From: Stutzerimonas stutzeri
GTDB lineage: Bacteria; Pseudomonadota; Gammaproteobacteria; Pseudomonadales; Pseudomonadaceae
DNA: 64,000 nucleotides
NCBI GenBank assembly: GCA_002387205.1
Contig: DGLA01000024.1
Coordinates: forward strand, 170,602-234,601
Reading direction: 5' to 3'
In this document: positions 34,121 through 44,043 of the stretch, in pieces
Numbering within the stretch: the first letter of the stretch is position 1
How the letters are laid out: every line of letters starts with the position of its first letter
Translations under genes and position numbers: made by a program
The notes under the pieces: generated by a model
What the model was told of the DNA's origin: nothing
Database searches by the model: none
Seen by the model: only the letters and a program-made list of their open reading frames with translations

Positions 34121-35647
34121 CTAGGCGGCGTCGCTGTCGCGAGGTACTCCAACGGTTGGTCGCGCCGGGAGATAACCTTGCAGGCGGGCCTTATCCGCTT
34201 CATCGAATGCCAGGCCGAGCTTGGTTCGGCGCCAGAGGATGTCATCCGGCTGTGTGGCCCATTCTTCACGGCAGAGATAGTCGACTTCCTGTGCGTACAG
34301 CTGCGGGCCTAGTTCTTCGCCCAGCGCATCGAGCGAGCGTGCATCACCGAGCATGCGCCAGACCCGATTGCCGTAGAGGCTCGCCCAGCGCTTGGCCAAG
34401 GGGCGATCGATGCCTCGCACCTGGGTGAGCAGCTCCTCGGTAAGCGCTTCGGCAGTGCTCATCCCTTCGCCGCCCGGTAGCGGCGCACTGGCTGTCCAGC
34501 TGTCGCCCATCCGCGGGAAGTACGGCTTGAGCTGCGCCATGGCCGATTCGGCAAGCTTGCGGTAGGTGGTCAGCTTGCCGCCGAATACCGAGAGCAGCGG
34601 CGCCTGCTTTTCCTCGGCCGCCAGCGACAGGGTGTAGTCACGGGTGACCGCTGAGGGGTTGTCCGATTCGTCATCGCACAGAGGGCGCACGCCAGCGAAG
34701 GTATGGATGATGTCCTTTGGTTCGAGTTGCTTGCGGAAGTGGGTATTGGCGACACCCAGCACGTAGGCGATCTCCTGCTCACTGATACTGACCGTGGCCG
34801 GGTCGCCGCGGTATTCACGGTCGGTGGTGCCGATCATGGTGTAGCGGTCCAGGTAGGGGATGGCGAAGACGATGCGCCTGTCCTCGTTCTGCATGATGTA
34901 CGCCTGCTCGCCTTCGTACAGTTTGGGCACTATGACGTGGCTGCCCTGAATCAGGCGGATGCCATAAGGCGAGCGCTGCTGCAGGTTATCGCCAATGAAC
35001 TGGGCGACCCAGGGCCCGGCCGCGTTGACCAGTGCCTTGGCGCGCAGGGAAAAGCGCGTCCCGTCCTGACGCTGCAACTCGATGTGCCAGATACCGGCGG
35101 CACGCTTGGCGCTAAGGCATTGGGTGCGGGTGTGGATGTGCGCACCTTTCTCCCGCGCGGCCATGGCGTTGAGCACGACCAGCCGCGCGTCGTCGACCCA
35201 GCAGTCGGAGTATTCGAAACCGCGCGTGATCTCGGGCTTTAGCGGGCTTTCGCTGCCAAAGCGCAGGCCGCGCGATGCGGGCAGTTTTTCGCGCTTGCCC
35301 AGGTTGTCATAGAGGAATAGCCCGGCGCGGATCATCCAGGTCGGACGCAGGTGCGGGCGATGTGGCAACACGAAGCGCATCGGTTTAACGATATGTGGCG
35401 CTTTAGCCAGTAGCACTTCACGCTCGGCCAGGGCCTCGCGGACCAGGCGGAATTCATAGTGTTCGAGATAGCGCAGGCCACCGTGGATCAGCTTGCTGCT
35501 GGCTGAGGAGGTGTGGCTGGCAAGGTCGTCACGCTCGCAGAGAAACACCGACAGGCCGCGCCCGGCTGCGTCAGCAGCGATACCTACACCATTGATGCCA
35601 CCGCCAATGACGGCGAGGTCGTATAGCTCGGAGACGGGCTCAGTCAC
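34121..35647 (-). CDS. glpD: glycerol-3-phosphate dehydrogenase, aerobic
   Basis: Membrane-associated FAD enzyme that oxidises sn-glycerol-3-phosphate to dihydroxyacetone phosphate and passes electrons to ubiquinone. The 508 residues match GlpD. The FAD fold is LAVIGGGINGVGIAADAAGRG near the start, followed by SSASSKLIHGGLRYLEHYEF. LVNAAGPWV marks the FAD/substrate domain, and the C-terminal cap has LYGNRVWRML. The start is GTG 35647, because GAGGAG lies 6 bases before it; ATG 35671 has no ribosome site. It belongs to the glpFKRD cluster, with a GlpR-type operator region upstream. Confidence 0.95.
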   Translation of the reverse strand: MTEPVSELYDLAVIGGGINGVGIAADAAGRGLSVFLCERDDLASHTSSASSKLIHGGLRYLEHYEFRLVREALAEREVLLAKAPHIVKPMRFVLPHRPHLRPTWMIRAGLFLYDNLGKREKLPASRGLRFGSESPLKPEITRGFEYSDCWVDDARLVVLNAMAAREKGAHIHTRTQCLSAKRAAGIWHIELQRQDGTRFSLRAKALVNAAGPWVAQFIGDNLQQRSPYGIRLIQGSHVIVPKLYEGEQAYIMQNEDRRIVFAIPYLDRYTMIGTTDREYRGDPATVSISEQEIAYVLGVANTHFRKQLEPKDIIHTFAGVRPLCDDESDNPSAVTRDYTLSLAAEEKQAPLLSVFGGKLTTYRKLAESAMAQLKPYFPRMGDSWTASAPLPGGEGMSTAEALTEELLTQVRGIDRPLAKRWASLYGNRVWRMLGDARSLDALGEELGPQLYAQEVDYLCREEWATQPDDILWRRTKLGLAFDEADKARLQGYLPARPTVGVPRDSDAA

Positions 35648-36033
35648 GGGATTCTCCTCAAGAACGAACATTGATTTTCGAATGTGAACATCCTAGCGCA
35701 CATCTGAGCGCCTCTCTAGAGGGGATGTTCGGTTTTTATATCAAAAGAAAATAATCGAACTTATACGAGCTGTTGTTTAGTGATGAGCAGCCTTTGGGCT
35801 TAGCCAGGGGACGCGGTAGAGAGGCTAAGCGCGACGTGTGACATTACGGATGCTTACCGCTTGGCTTGATGAACCAAGCAAGGGGCAGGTGGTGGGATCG
35901 GTCAGTGGCTCCACGCAGGGTGGAGGCGACCGTGTTCCTACCGGCGATCGCACCGCACCCTAAAGGGGGAACGTGAGCCAGCTCGTTCTCAGGTAACGCG
36001 GTCTGTGGAAAGCAGGGACAGAAGCTGACGGAC
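35648..36033 (-). promoter_or_regulatory. glpD control region with GlpR-like half-sites
   Basis: This 386-base gene-free stretch between glpR and glpD carries likely GlpR sites: TGTTCG (35726-35731) and CGAAC near 35756-35760 with an AT-rich TATAAA between them, and CGAACATTG with TTCGAATGTGAACATC at 35663-35693. These resemble the known GlpR half-site TGTTCG/CGAACA. A GCTTGG/CCAAGC hairpin lies at 35859-35879. No other gene or RNA is supported. Confidence 0.6.
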
Positions 36034-36792
36034 TCAGCCGGTGACTTCCAGCTTGACCTTGTGCTGGCTGAGCAGCTCGACAAAGGCCTCGGGTGGCTGG
36101 GCCTCGGTAAACAACATGTCGATCTGTTCAAGTGAGCCGAGGCGGGTCATGGCGTTGCGGCCGAACTTGCTGGAGTCGGCGGCGAGGAAGACCTGGCGGG
36201 CATTGTTGATGATGGCCTGGGAGACGCGTACTTCCTGGTAGTCGAAGTCCAGCAACGTGCCATCCTCGTCGATCCCGCTGATGCCGATCAGGGCGAAGTC
36301 CACCTTGAACTGACCGATGAAATCCGCCGTGGCCTGGCCGACCACGCCGCCGTCGCTGCGCACGTTGCCCCCGGCGATCAACACGTCGAAGTCTTCCTTG
36401 GGGCTGAGGATGCTCGCCACGTGCAGGTTGTTGGTGATGACCTTGAGGTCGCGATGGTTCAGCAGGGCGTGGGCGATGGCTTCGGTGGTGGTGCCGATGT
36501 TGATGAACAGCGACGCCTGATCGGGAATATGTGCCGCCAGGGCGTCGGCGATGCGGCGTTTTTCGTCGCGCATCTGCCGGGCGCGCTGGGTGTAGGCGGT
36601 GTTCTGCACGCTGGAATCATGGGCGGCACCACCATGGTAGCGGCGCAGCAGGCCGGCTTCTCCAAGCTGATTGATGTCCCGGCGGATGGTCTGTGGCGTT
36701 ACCGAAAACTGCTGCGCCAGCTCTTCGATGCTGACGTAGCCGCGTTCGCGCACCAGTTCGAGAATGCTCTGCTGTCGTGGGGCCAGACTCAT
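36034..36792 (-). CDS. glpR: glycerol-3-phosphate regulon repressor, DeoR family
   Basis: A 252-residue repressor of the DeoR family; glycerol-3-phosphate is the expected inducer. The winged helix-turn-helix is at about 5-55 (ILELVRERGYVSIEELAQQ then VTPQTIRRDINQL). The sugar-phosphate sensor fold follows, with LFINIGTTTEAIAHALL, ITNNLHVASIL and FLAADSSKFGRNA. AAGGAA lies 6 bases before the ATG. It sits between glpK and glpD on the same strand, and an operator-like palindrome upstream suggests autoregulation. Confidence 0.94.
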   Translation of the reverse strand: MSLAPRQQSILELVRERGYVSIEELAQQFSVTPQTIRRDINQLGEAGLLRRYHGGAAHDSSVQNTAYTQRARQMRDEKRRIADALAAHIPDQASLFINIGTTTEAIAHALLNHRDLKVITNNLHVASILSPKEDFDVLIAGGNVRSDGGVVGQATADFIGQFKVDFALIGISGIDEDGTLLDFDYQEVRVSQAIINNARQVFLAADSSKFGRNAMTRLGSLEQIDMLFTEAQPPEAFVELLSQHKVKLEVTG

Positions 36793-36854
36793 GGAGGCTT
36801 CCTTCTTATCGATATGCCGTGAAGGATGCCGCAGTCTGGGGTTTGATTAAAGAA

Positions 36855-36872
36855 TTGTTCGTTTGCGAATAA
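36855..36872. promoter_or_regulatory. candidate GlpR operator upstream of glpR
   Basis: TTGTTCGTTTGCGAATAA is a near-perfect dyad (TTGTTCG over CGAATAA) with the GlpR half-site TGTTCG, 63 bases before the glpR start codon. It fits autorepression of glpR; binding is not shown by the sequence alone. Confidence 0.65.
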
Positions 36873-36873
36873 G

Positions 36874-36908
36874 CGCGCCCGGCGCGGTCAAGATCCGGGC
36901 CGGGCGCG
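36874..36908 (-). terminator. hairpin between glpK and glpR
   Basis: CGCGCCCGGC (36874-36883) pairs with GCCGGGCGCG (36899-36908), a perfect 10-bp stem around 15 bases, 28 bases after the glpK stop. It is followed on the minus strand by CTTATTCG rather than a T-run, so it may attenuate or stabilise the glpK message rather than end it fully. Confidence 0.5.
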
Positions 36909-36935
36909 AGGTGTGGCGCGTTTGGACGTCTGGGC

Positions 36936-38447
<1,512 letters not shown>

Positions 38448-38459
38448 GGTGTCGATTCC

Positions 38460-39335
38460 TTAACGAGCTTCGTGGGCAGTGACATCGTGTTCGGTGAAGC
38501 GGTCGGCCTCGGGTTCCGGTTCGGGAACAGCACAAGCACCACCAATGCCCGGCAGATGCTTGCAGATCAGGGCCTTGTAACCGGCGGCCCCGAGGCAGGC
38601 GCCAATGACCGGTGCGATCAGCGGGACCAGGAAGTAGGGGATATCCCGGCCGCCGGTGAACGCGACTTCACCCCAGCCAGCAAAAAAGGTCATCAGCTTC
38701 GGTCCGAAGTCGCGTGCCGGGTTCATCGCGAACCCGGTCAGCGGTCCCATCGCACCACCAATCACGGCAATCAGCAGGCCGATCAGCAGGGGCGCCAGCG
38801 GGCCCCGGGGCAGGCCATTACCGTCATCGGTCAGCGCCATGATCATCCCCAGCAGGATAGCGGTAATCACCACTTCCACCAGAAACGCCTGGCCGATCGA
38901 GAGTGACGGGTGCGGGTAAGTGGAGAACACCGATGCGAGCTCCAGGCTGGCAATGCTGCCGCGGGTCATCTGCTGGGCCTGTTCGAAATCGAAAAACAGG
39001 CTGCTATAGAGGCCATAAACCAATGCAGCGGCACAGAAGGCGCCAGCGGTTTGCGCAAGGATGTAGGCGGGGACCTTGTTGCGCTCGAAGGTGCCGAACA
39101 GCCAGAGCGCAATGGATACGGCGGGATTGAGGTGTGCACCGGAGACTCCGGCGGCGAGGTAGACGCCCATGCTGACGCCGATGCCCCAGATAACGCTTAT
39201 TTCCCATAGTCCCAGGTCTGCGCCGCCGAGCTTGAGTGCTGCTACGCAGCCGGTTCCGAAAAAAATCAGCAGGGCGGTGCCAAGGAATTCGGCAATGCAT
39301 TGCCCCCGAAGCGTCGGGGTGGACGGATTGCTCAT
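38460..39335 (-). CDS. glpF: glycerol uptake facilitator (aquaglyceroporin)
   Basis: A 291-residue MIP channel for passive glycerol entry, with six membrane helices and two half-helices. The NPA motifs are SGAHLNPAVS and GFAMNPARDFGPK; the Asp after the second NPAR is the glycerol-selective mark. LLIFFGTGCVAALKL is the first helix and the C-terminus has an acidic Pro/Glu tail of about 25 residues. GAGAGG lies before ATG 39335. It is the first gene of the glpFK transcript; its leader carries a Crc/Hfq-like motif and GlpR half-sites. Confidence 0.96.
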   Translation of the reverse strand: MSNPSTPTLRGQCIAEFLGTALLIFFGTGCVAALKLGGADLGLWEISVIWGIGVSMGVYLAAGVSGAHLNPAVSIALWLFGTFERNKVPAYILAQTAGAFCAAALVYGLYSSLFFDFEQAQQMTRGSIASLELASVFSTYPHPSLSIGQAFLVEVVITAILLGMIMALTDDGNGLPRGPLAPLLIGLLIAVIGGAMGPLTGFAMNPARDFGPKLMTFFAGWGEVAFTGGRDIPYFLVPLIAPVIGACLGAAGYKALICKHLPGIGGACAVPEPEPEADRFTEHDVTAHEAR

Positions 39336-39357
39336 GCGCAGAACCTCTCTAGAAGAC

Positions 39358-39367
39358 TGTTGTTTTT
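39358..39367 (-). promoter_or_regulatory. CA motif (Crc/Hfq target) in the glpF leader
   Basis: On the minus strand AAAAACAACA matches the AAnAAnAA pattern bound by Hfq with Crc for carbon catabolite repression in Pseudomonas. It lies 22-32 bases before the glpF start codon, close to the ribosome site, as expected for translation control. Known for the family; binding here is inferred. Confidence 0.6.
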
Positions 39368-39385
39368 ATGATCCGATACTGCGAG

Positions 39386-39438
39386 TGTTCGGAAATGTTC
39401 GGAAGCGAAAACTTAAAGTCAAAAGCGAGGGCTGTCAA
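39386..39438 (-). promoter_or_regulatory. glpF promoter and GlpR half-site region
   Basis: TTGACA on the minus strand (39438-39433) gives the -35 of the glpF promoter. Two direct TGTTCGG half-sites follow at 39386-39392 and 39396-39402, and another GAACATT is at about 39450-39456. The -10 is weak (TAAGTT). The half-site spelling matches GlpR sites elsewhere in this cluster, so repressor binding downstream of the promoter is likely. Confidence 0.6.
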
Positions 39439-39582
39439 AGTAAAAAGATGAACATTCCGGCGGAAAACTGACAAAAGGGTGCTGGTCGCGCTATGCCTGG
39501 CAGTTGCTTGACGCAAATCAACACTAGAGAACGCGGTACCCACCGACGCGTCGGGGTGCCAATCCTTGTGATTGCACCCTGG

Positions 39583-40008
39583 TCACTGCGCCAGGCGCGA
39601 CAACGTTGCCTGGTCGGGCTTGGCGGCGAAGAAGGCGTTCAGCACCGTCTGGAACACGCTGCGCTCGGGTGCGACGGCAGCGAACAGGGTCATGCTCGAA
39701 TGCAGCTTCATGTCGTCCGGCGAGCCAAGCACCTCACGCGCCGAGCGGTCGGCATGTTCCAGCAGGGCTTGGGCGCATTCTTCCAGGCGGGGGCCGAGCA
39801 GCGAGTGCTCGACATAGGCCTTGGCCTCGTCTGGGCCTCCGATGGCATAGCGCCGAGCCATGTCGCTGCGGCCGAGACCGGCGATCTGCGGAAAGATGAA
39901 CCACATCCAGTGGCTCTGCTTTTGCCCGGCCTTTAGCTCCGCCAGTGCGCGGTCGTAAATCGGTTCCTGGGCGTCGACGAACCGCTGCAGGTTATAGGGG
40001 TCGCTCAT
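39583..40008 (-). CDS. DUF1810 family protein
   Basis: A 141-residue protein that is one DUF1810 domain: YNLQRFVDAQEPIYDRALAE, the conserved SHWMWFIFPQIAGLGRSDMA, YAIGGPDEAKAYVEHSLLGP and GSPDDMKLHSSMTLFA. It is soluble with no signal peptide; the function is unknown. GGGAGGCACC directly precedes ATG 40008, so 27 residues of upstream open frame are excluded. It stands alone between the glp cluster and the K+ channel. Confidence 0.88.
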   Translation of the reverse strand: MSDPYNLQRFVDAQEPIYDRALAELKAGQKQSHWMWFIFPQIAGLGRSDMARRYAIGGPDEAKAYVEHSLLGPRLEECAQALLEHADRSAREVLGSPDDMKLHSSMTLFAAVAPERSVFQTVLNAFFAAKPDQATLSRLAQ

Positions 40009-40218
40009 GGTGCCTCCCGCTTGCCAAGGGCTGTCCTTATCAGAGCGGGGAATGGCGAGGTTGATTCCCTGGGAGAAAAGAGGCGGCAACAGGCCGCTGG
40101 GGTGACATACAGCCCGTAGGGCCGGACTTGTTATCAGGTGACAAACAAGTGCCCGAAGGGTGCCGACCCCGCACGTTCGGCACTAAGCCCGGCACAGCAC
40201 AACCGGGTGACACCATCC

Positions 40219-41250
40219 TCAGTTCGCTTCGCCCAGGCCAGCGAGGCGTGTGTTGGCGATATAGAACAGTTCGCCGCCTCGTACCGGGGTGTCGTTGGCC
40301 GGGTTGATGGTCGGTTGGGTCTGGTCCTTGGCGCGATAGCCGATCAAGGTCGCGTTGTGCCGGTCTTTCAACTGCTTGTACAGCGTGCCGACCGTGCTTT
40401 CGTAGCTCTCGGGCAGTAGCAGGCGATATTGGGTCGCGCCCTGGCCGACGCTGAGCAGCTCATTGATGATCACCGAGGAGCCTGGGTCCTGGAAGGAGCG
40501 CACCAGCATTTCGATGGCCATGCTGGAGGTGCATTCCAGTTTCGGCGCGTAGCTGCGGGCCAGTCGCGCGGTCTCGCTGCTGCTGAAATGGGCAACCACA
40601 TGGCCGACCGGATTGAGCTGGTTGATGGTCAGCACCACCGCCAGGGTCAGGTCGTCCGAGCCGGTGCGCACCAGTGTGCGTTCGGCTCCTCTCACCCCGG
40701 CGCGCTGTAAGAGCGCCAGCGACGACAGGCTTTCGCCATGGATGAACTCGGTCTTGCCTGGCATCGGGTTTTCTTCGAGCACCGTGTCGCAGATGACGAT
40801 CAGGTGGTCGTTGGAGGTTTCGTCTTCATGCAGCAGCTCGACGACGCGCTCGCTGATTTCGCCTTCCCAACCGATCACAACGGTATGGCCCGTGCAGGTG
40901 GCGAACGTCCCTTTGCCTTTCATGCCTTTCCTCCAGACTGCGATGATGGAATTTGTGGTTTTACCGATGACGGCGGTCAGCAACGCGATGCCGCCGACCA
41001 TCAGCCAAGTGGAAACAAAGATGCGACCGCCAGCGGTTTGCGGTGAGAAGTCACCGTAGCCGACGGTCAGTGCGGTGGTCAGATAGAAGTAGACGAAGGT
41101 CTTCAGCTCGGTGAGCGGCGCTTCGGCGAACAGGCGCAAACCGAGATAGGACACGCCGGCGTGCACCACGAGTGCAAGTAACAGTGCGGCCCAGCCGAAT
41201 CGGCTGGTGGCCGCGGCCAGTTGCCTGCGCAACTGAAGGATGATCGACAT
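40219..41250 (-). CDS. potassium channel protein with TrkA-N (RCK) domain
   Basis: A 343-residue 2-TM potassium channel. The two membrane helices (WAALLLALVVHAGVSYLGL and IFVSTWLMVGGIALLTAVIG) flank the selectivity filter TVGYGD at 62-67. The RCK/TrkA-N Rossmann domain starts near 118 (GHTVVIGWEGEISERVVELL), and a C-terminal regulatory domain follows to the end (RLLLPESYESTVGTLYKQL). It resembles the Kch/MthK class, with cytoplasmic gating by ligand. AAGGAA lies 9 bases before the ATG. Monocistronic. Confidence 0.92.
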   Translation of the reverse strand: MSIILQLRRQLAAATSRFGWAALLLALVVHAGVSYLGLRLFAEAPLTELKTFVYFYLTTALTVGYGDFSPQTAGGRIFVSTWLMVGGIALLTAVIGKTTNSIIAVWRKGMKGKGTFATCTGHTVVIGWEGEISERVVELLHEDETSNDHLIVICDTVLEENPMPGKTEFIHGESLSSLALLQRAGVRGAERTLVRTGSDDLTLAVVLTINQLNPVGHVVAHFSSSETARLARSYAPKLECTSSMAIEMLVRSFQDPGSSVIINELLSVGQGATQYRLLLPESYESTVGTLYKQLKDRHNATLIGYRAKDQTQPTINPANDTPVRGGELFYIANTRLAGLGEAN

Positions 41251-41439
41251 CTGCCATGGTTCCTTGGCAAGCGGTGATTAGGGTCGTGACGTACGCTCCG
41301 AAAGGAGGCGGTCACCGGATAAACCTGCCGCATCCTAAGGGCCGCAGCCGCCCCTGGCCAGCCTCGATGCCCGCAATGGGCAACCATTGAGAGGCGATAA
41401 GGGCGCTGAGCCGCGGTGCCGCCGTGCTCTGCAAACCGT

Positions 41440-43875
41440 CTAGCGCTGCTCACGAAAACAGCTCTGGCACAGCCGAAACTTGCGTGCTGCCATCGGCATC
41501 GCCTTGCCGCAGCCCTTGCAATTACGCGTTTCGCCTGAGATCCGCCGGCGGTCCGAGCTGCGCGGCTTGCGCTGGCGTGACAGCTCGCGGGTGATGGCGC
41601 CATTGAGCAGACTGCGGTGCTCTTCGGCCTGCTCCAGCGCCGGGAAGTGTGCCGGCAGCGTGCGCGCCAGGTGCAGGTAGGTTTCGATGACGTGCAGCGA
41701 GCTTTCCAGCGTGGCGAGGTCCGCATCGATGATCAGCCGCGGCAATGGAATCTCCTTGTCCTGGGCCACCTTCTTCAGCCATTGCTGGGCGAAAACGGCG
41801 GCCGGGCTGTCGAGACCGCCGCGAATCGGCGTGCAGGCAAAGATCCAGCGCAGCGGCAGTTCGATGGTTGGGTCGTCGATCAGCTTGATCCACTCGGCCA
41901 GCTCGTCGGGCAGGATCGAGATGAATTCGTCGCCGTAGTTGATGTTGCGGTTGAAGGTCAGCCAGGCCCGCAACAGGCTCGGCTCGTTCATCAGCTCGGA
42001 GATGGCTTGCAGGTGCTCGATGGAAGGGCGTACCTGGAACTGCGACAGGTCCACCGGCAGGTCGGCGCTGTGGAAGAGGCGCTTGATCGACTGCAGCGTC
42101 TGCCCGTCCAGCGCCGTGATGAGGCCGCTGTCGTGATGGCCGAAGCGCCCGGCGCGGCCGCCGATCTGCTTGACCTCCTGCACCTTCAGTTGGCGGTTCT
42201 GGATGCCGTCGTATTTCTCGTCGGTGTAGAAGCACAGGGTATGCGCTGGCAGGTTGAGCCCCATGCCCACGGCGTCGGTGGCGACCATCAGGTCAGCCTC
42301 ACCCTCGCGGAAGCGACGTGCCTGCTCGCGACGGACTTCCGGTGACAGCGCACCGTAGACCACCGAGACGCTTTTGCCGGTCATCTCCAGCATGGCCTTG
42401 AGATCCAGTACCGTCTTGCGACTGAAGGCGACCAGCATCGAGCCGGCATCGAGCTGCTTGAGATTGGTCGAGCGGCGCGCCACGTCCACGGGTGAAAGTC
42501 GTTTGGTGCGTTTGACTACCAGTTGGTCTTCGCAGAGGTCGCAGAGGGTTTTCAGCGACGGCTGGATCAGCTCCGGGCCGGTCATGATCAGGTCCTGGGT
42601 ATAGGCACTGACCAGCGCATCGACCCAGGCCCAGCCGCGTTGCGAGTCGGCCATCATCTGCACTTCGTCGATCACCACCACGTCCCAGGACTCGTGGCGG
42701 AAGCGGGCGAATTCCTCGACGGTGCAGCAAAAGTGCGTGGCGCCCTCGCGGATGATTTCCTCCTCCCCGGTGACCAGCGAGCAGGGCACGCCCATGGATT
42801 CGATACGTTCCTGGTTTTCCAGGGCCATCAGGCGCAGCGGCGACAGGTAGATGGCGTGGGTCACGCCGGTCATGGCCTGGATCGCCTGGTAAGTCTTGCC
42901 GCTGTTGGTCGGGCCGAGCAGGGCGGTCCAGGTGCGGGTGATGCGCCGTGCGGCGTAGAGCTTGTGGTAATGCACGAAGCGCGGGTTGTTCTCCAGCAGC
43001 ACGGCGAAGGCCATCTTCTCGCGGTTGTCCTCGCGGGCGAAACGGATGGTGCGGCGCAGTTTTTTCGGCTCCATCATGAAGACTTCGGTCAGGCGCTTCT
43101 CGCCGAGCAGCTGCAGATCGAAGTCCTGCGCTTCCTCGATCATCATCTCGAACTTGGCATTCATGGCCTGACGGTCTTCGTCTTTGAGCTGCGCCACTTC
43201 TTGCTCGCTGAGCACATGACCCATCCCGCCCGGGATGCGCCTTTGCATGTCCAGGGCGACCTCGCCGTGGCGCAGCTCGACCACATAGCGCAGCTCATGC
43301 TGGACCTCGTTGACGATGTCGACGGCGCGCGCCGCAAAATCATCGAGGCGGGAAAGCCTGGCGGGCAGGCGCTCCAGGCACTGGGCTTTCTGTTCATCGC
43401 TCAGGCTCGTGAACGGCTTCTGCAGAACATGCAGGCGATCCCGGACCAGGGCCTGCACCGCGGCGCACACGTTGCGTTCGAATTCGTCTATCGATCCGCT
43501 GTCATCGATGCGCAGCGCGAACTCGGGTTCGAGCAGGTTCTGCACCGGGCCGCAATCCAGCGATTTTTCAATACCAAAGATATCGACGGTACAGCTGAAA
43601 TCGTTCACATCCCGGTTCAGCAGTCGGCCGATCAGGCGGGTCGGTTCGGCGACCTCAAGATTCGCCTTGACCGTTGGCAGGTCCAGCCCCAGCCAGAACA
43701 ATCGCGCCGCACGGCCGATTTCCGGTGGCTGGTGGCCCAGATAGGTGCTGAACCATTTCTCCTGGTGATTTTTCTTAGGCACGAAATCGGGATGGCGCTC
43801 GCTGGCCCAGTCCAAAAAACGCTGCAATCGTTCGAGTTTGTGGGTGTGGCGGTGTTTGGCTTCGGCCTTGCGCAT
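41440..43875 (-). CDS. Suv3-like superfamily 2 RNA helicase
   Basis: An 811-residue DExH-type helicase related to the Suv3 RNA helicase of the mitochondrial degradosome. The N-terminal 310 residues are an accessory region. The helicase core has Walker A GPTNSGKT near 318-325, DEVQ (motif II) near 403, SFSR-like AFSRKT, and motif VI QIGGRAGRFG near 568. The Suv3-type C-terminal domain has FIFACTPI-like wording (RWIFACTPIRG). The final 25 residues carry four Cys (CKGCGKAMPM, CQSCFREQR), a probable zinc ribbon. RNA unwinding or decay is the expected role; the substrate is unknown. It is divergent from the secreted hydrolase gene. Confidence 0.88.
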   Translation of the reverse strand: MRKAEAKHRHTHKLERLQRFLDWASERHPDFVPKKNHQEKWFSTYLGHQPPEIGRAARLFWLGLDLPTVKANLEVAEPTRLIGRLLNRDVNDFSCTVDIFGIEKSLDCGPVQNLLEPEFALRIDDSGSIDEFERNVCAAVQALVRDRLHVLQKPFTSLSDEQKAQCLERLPARLSRLDDFAARAVDIVNEVQHELRYVVELRHGEVALDMQRRIPGGMGHVLSEQEVAQLKDEDRQAMNAKFEMMIEEAQDFDLQLLGEKRLTEVFMMEPKKLRRTIRFAREDNREKMAFAVLLENNPRFVHYHKLYAARRITRTWTALLGPTNSGKTYQAIQAMTGVTHAIYLSPLRLMALENQERIESMGVPCSLVTGEEEIIREGATHFCCTVEEFARFRHESWDVVVIDEVQMMADSQRGWAWVDALVSAYTQDLIMTGPELIQPSLKTLCDLCEDQLVVKRTKRLSPVDVARRSTNLKQLDAGSMLVAFSRKTVLDLKAMLEMTGKSVSVVYGALSPEVRREQARRFREGEADLMVATDAVGMGLNLPAHTLCFYTDEKYDGIQNRQLKVQEVKQIGGRAGRFGHHDSGLITALDGQTLQSIKRLFHSADLPVDLSQFQVRPSIEHLQAISELMNEPSLLRAWLTFNRNINYGDEFISILPDELAEWIKLIDDPTIELPLRWIFACTPIRGGLDSPAAVFAQQWLKKVAQDKEIPLPRLIIDADLATLESSLHVIETYLHLARTLPAHFPALEQAEEHRSLLNGAITRELSRQRKPRSSDRRRISGETRNCKGCGKAMPMAARKFRLCQSCFREQR

Positions 43876-44043
43876 GATCGACGCCTCTCTGATCAGGTGT
43901 GCTGCAAGTTTGGACAATCGGCCCGCGCAATACGAGCAGCACGGGAGGGGCCATGCGTCGGCTCGCAGAAGGGCGAACGTATGCAATGGCTGGGAGTCGC
44001 AAATCCTATACGACCCACAACCGACCCGCGGGAGATGACGGCC

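Noticed and set aside
40090..40218. Possible small RNA in the gap between DUF1810 and K+ channel genes
   Set aside because: No promoter-terminator pair or stable long hairpin could be shown by eye.
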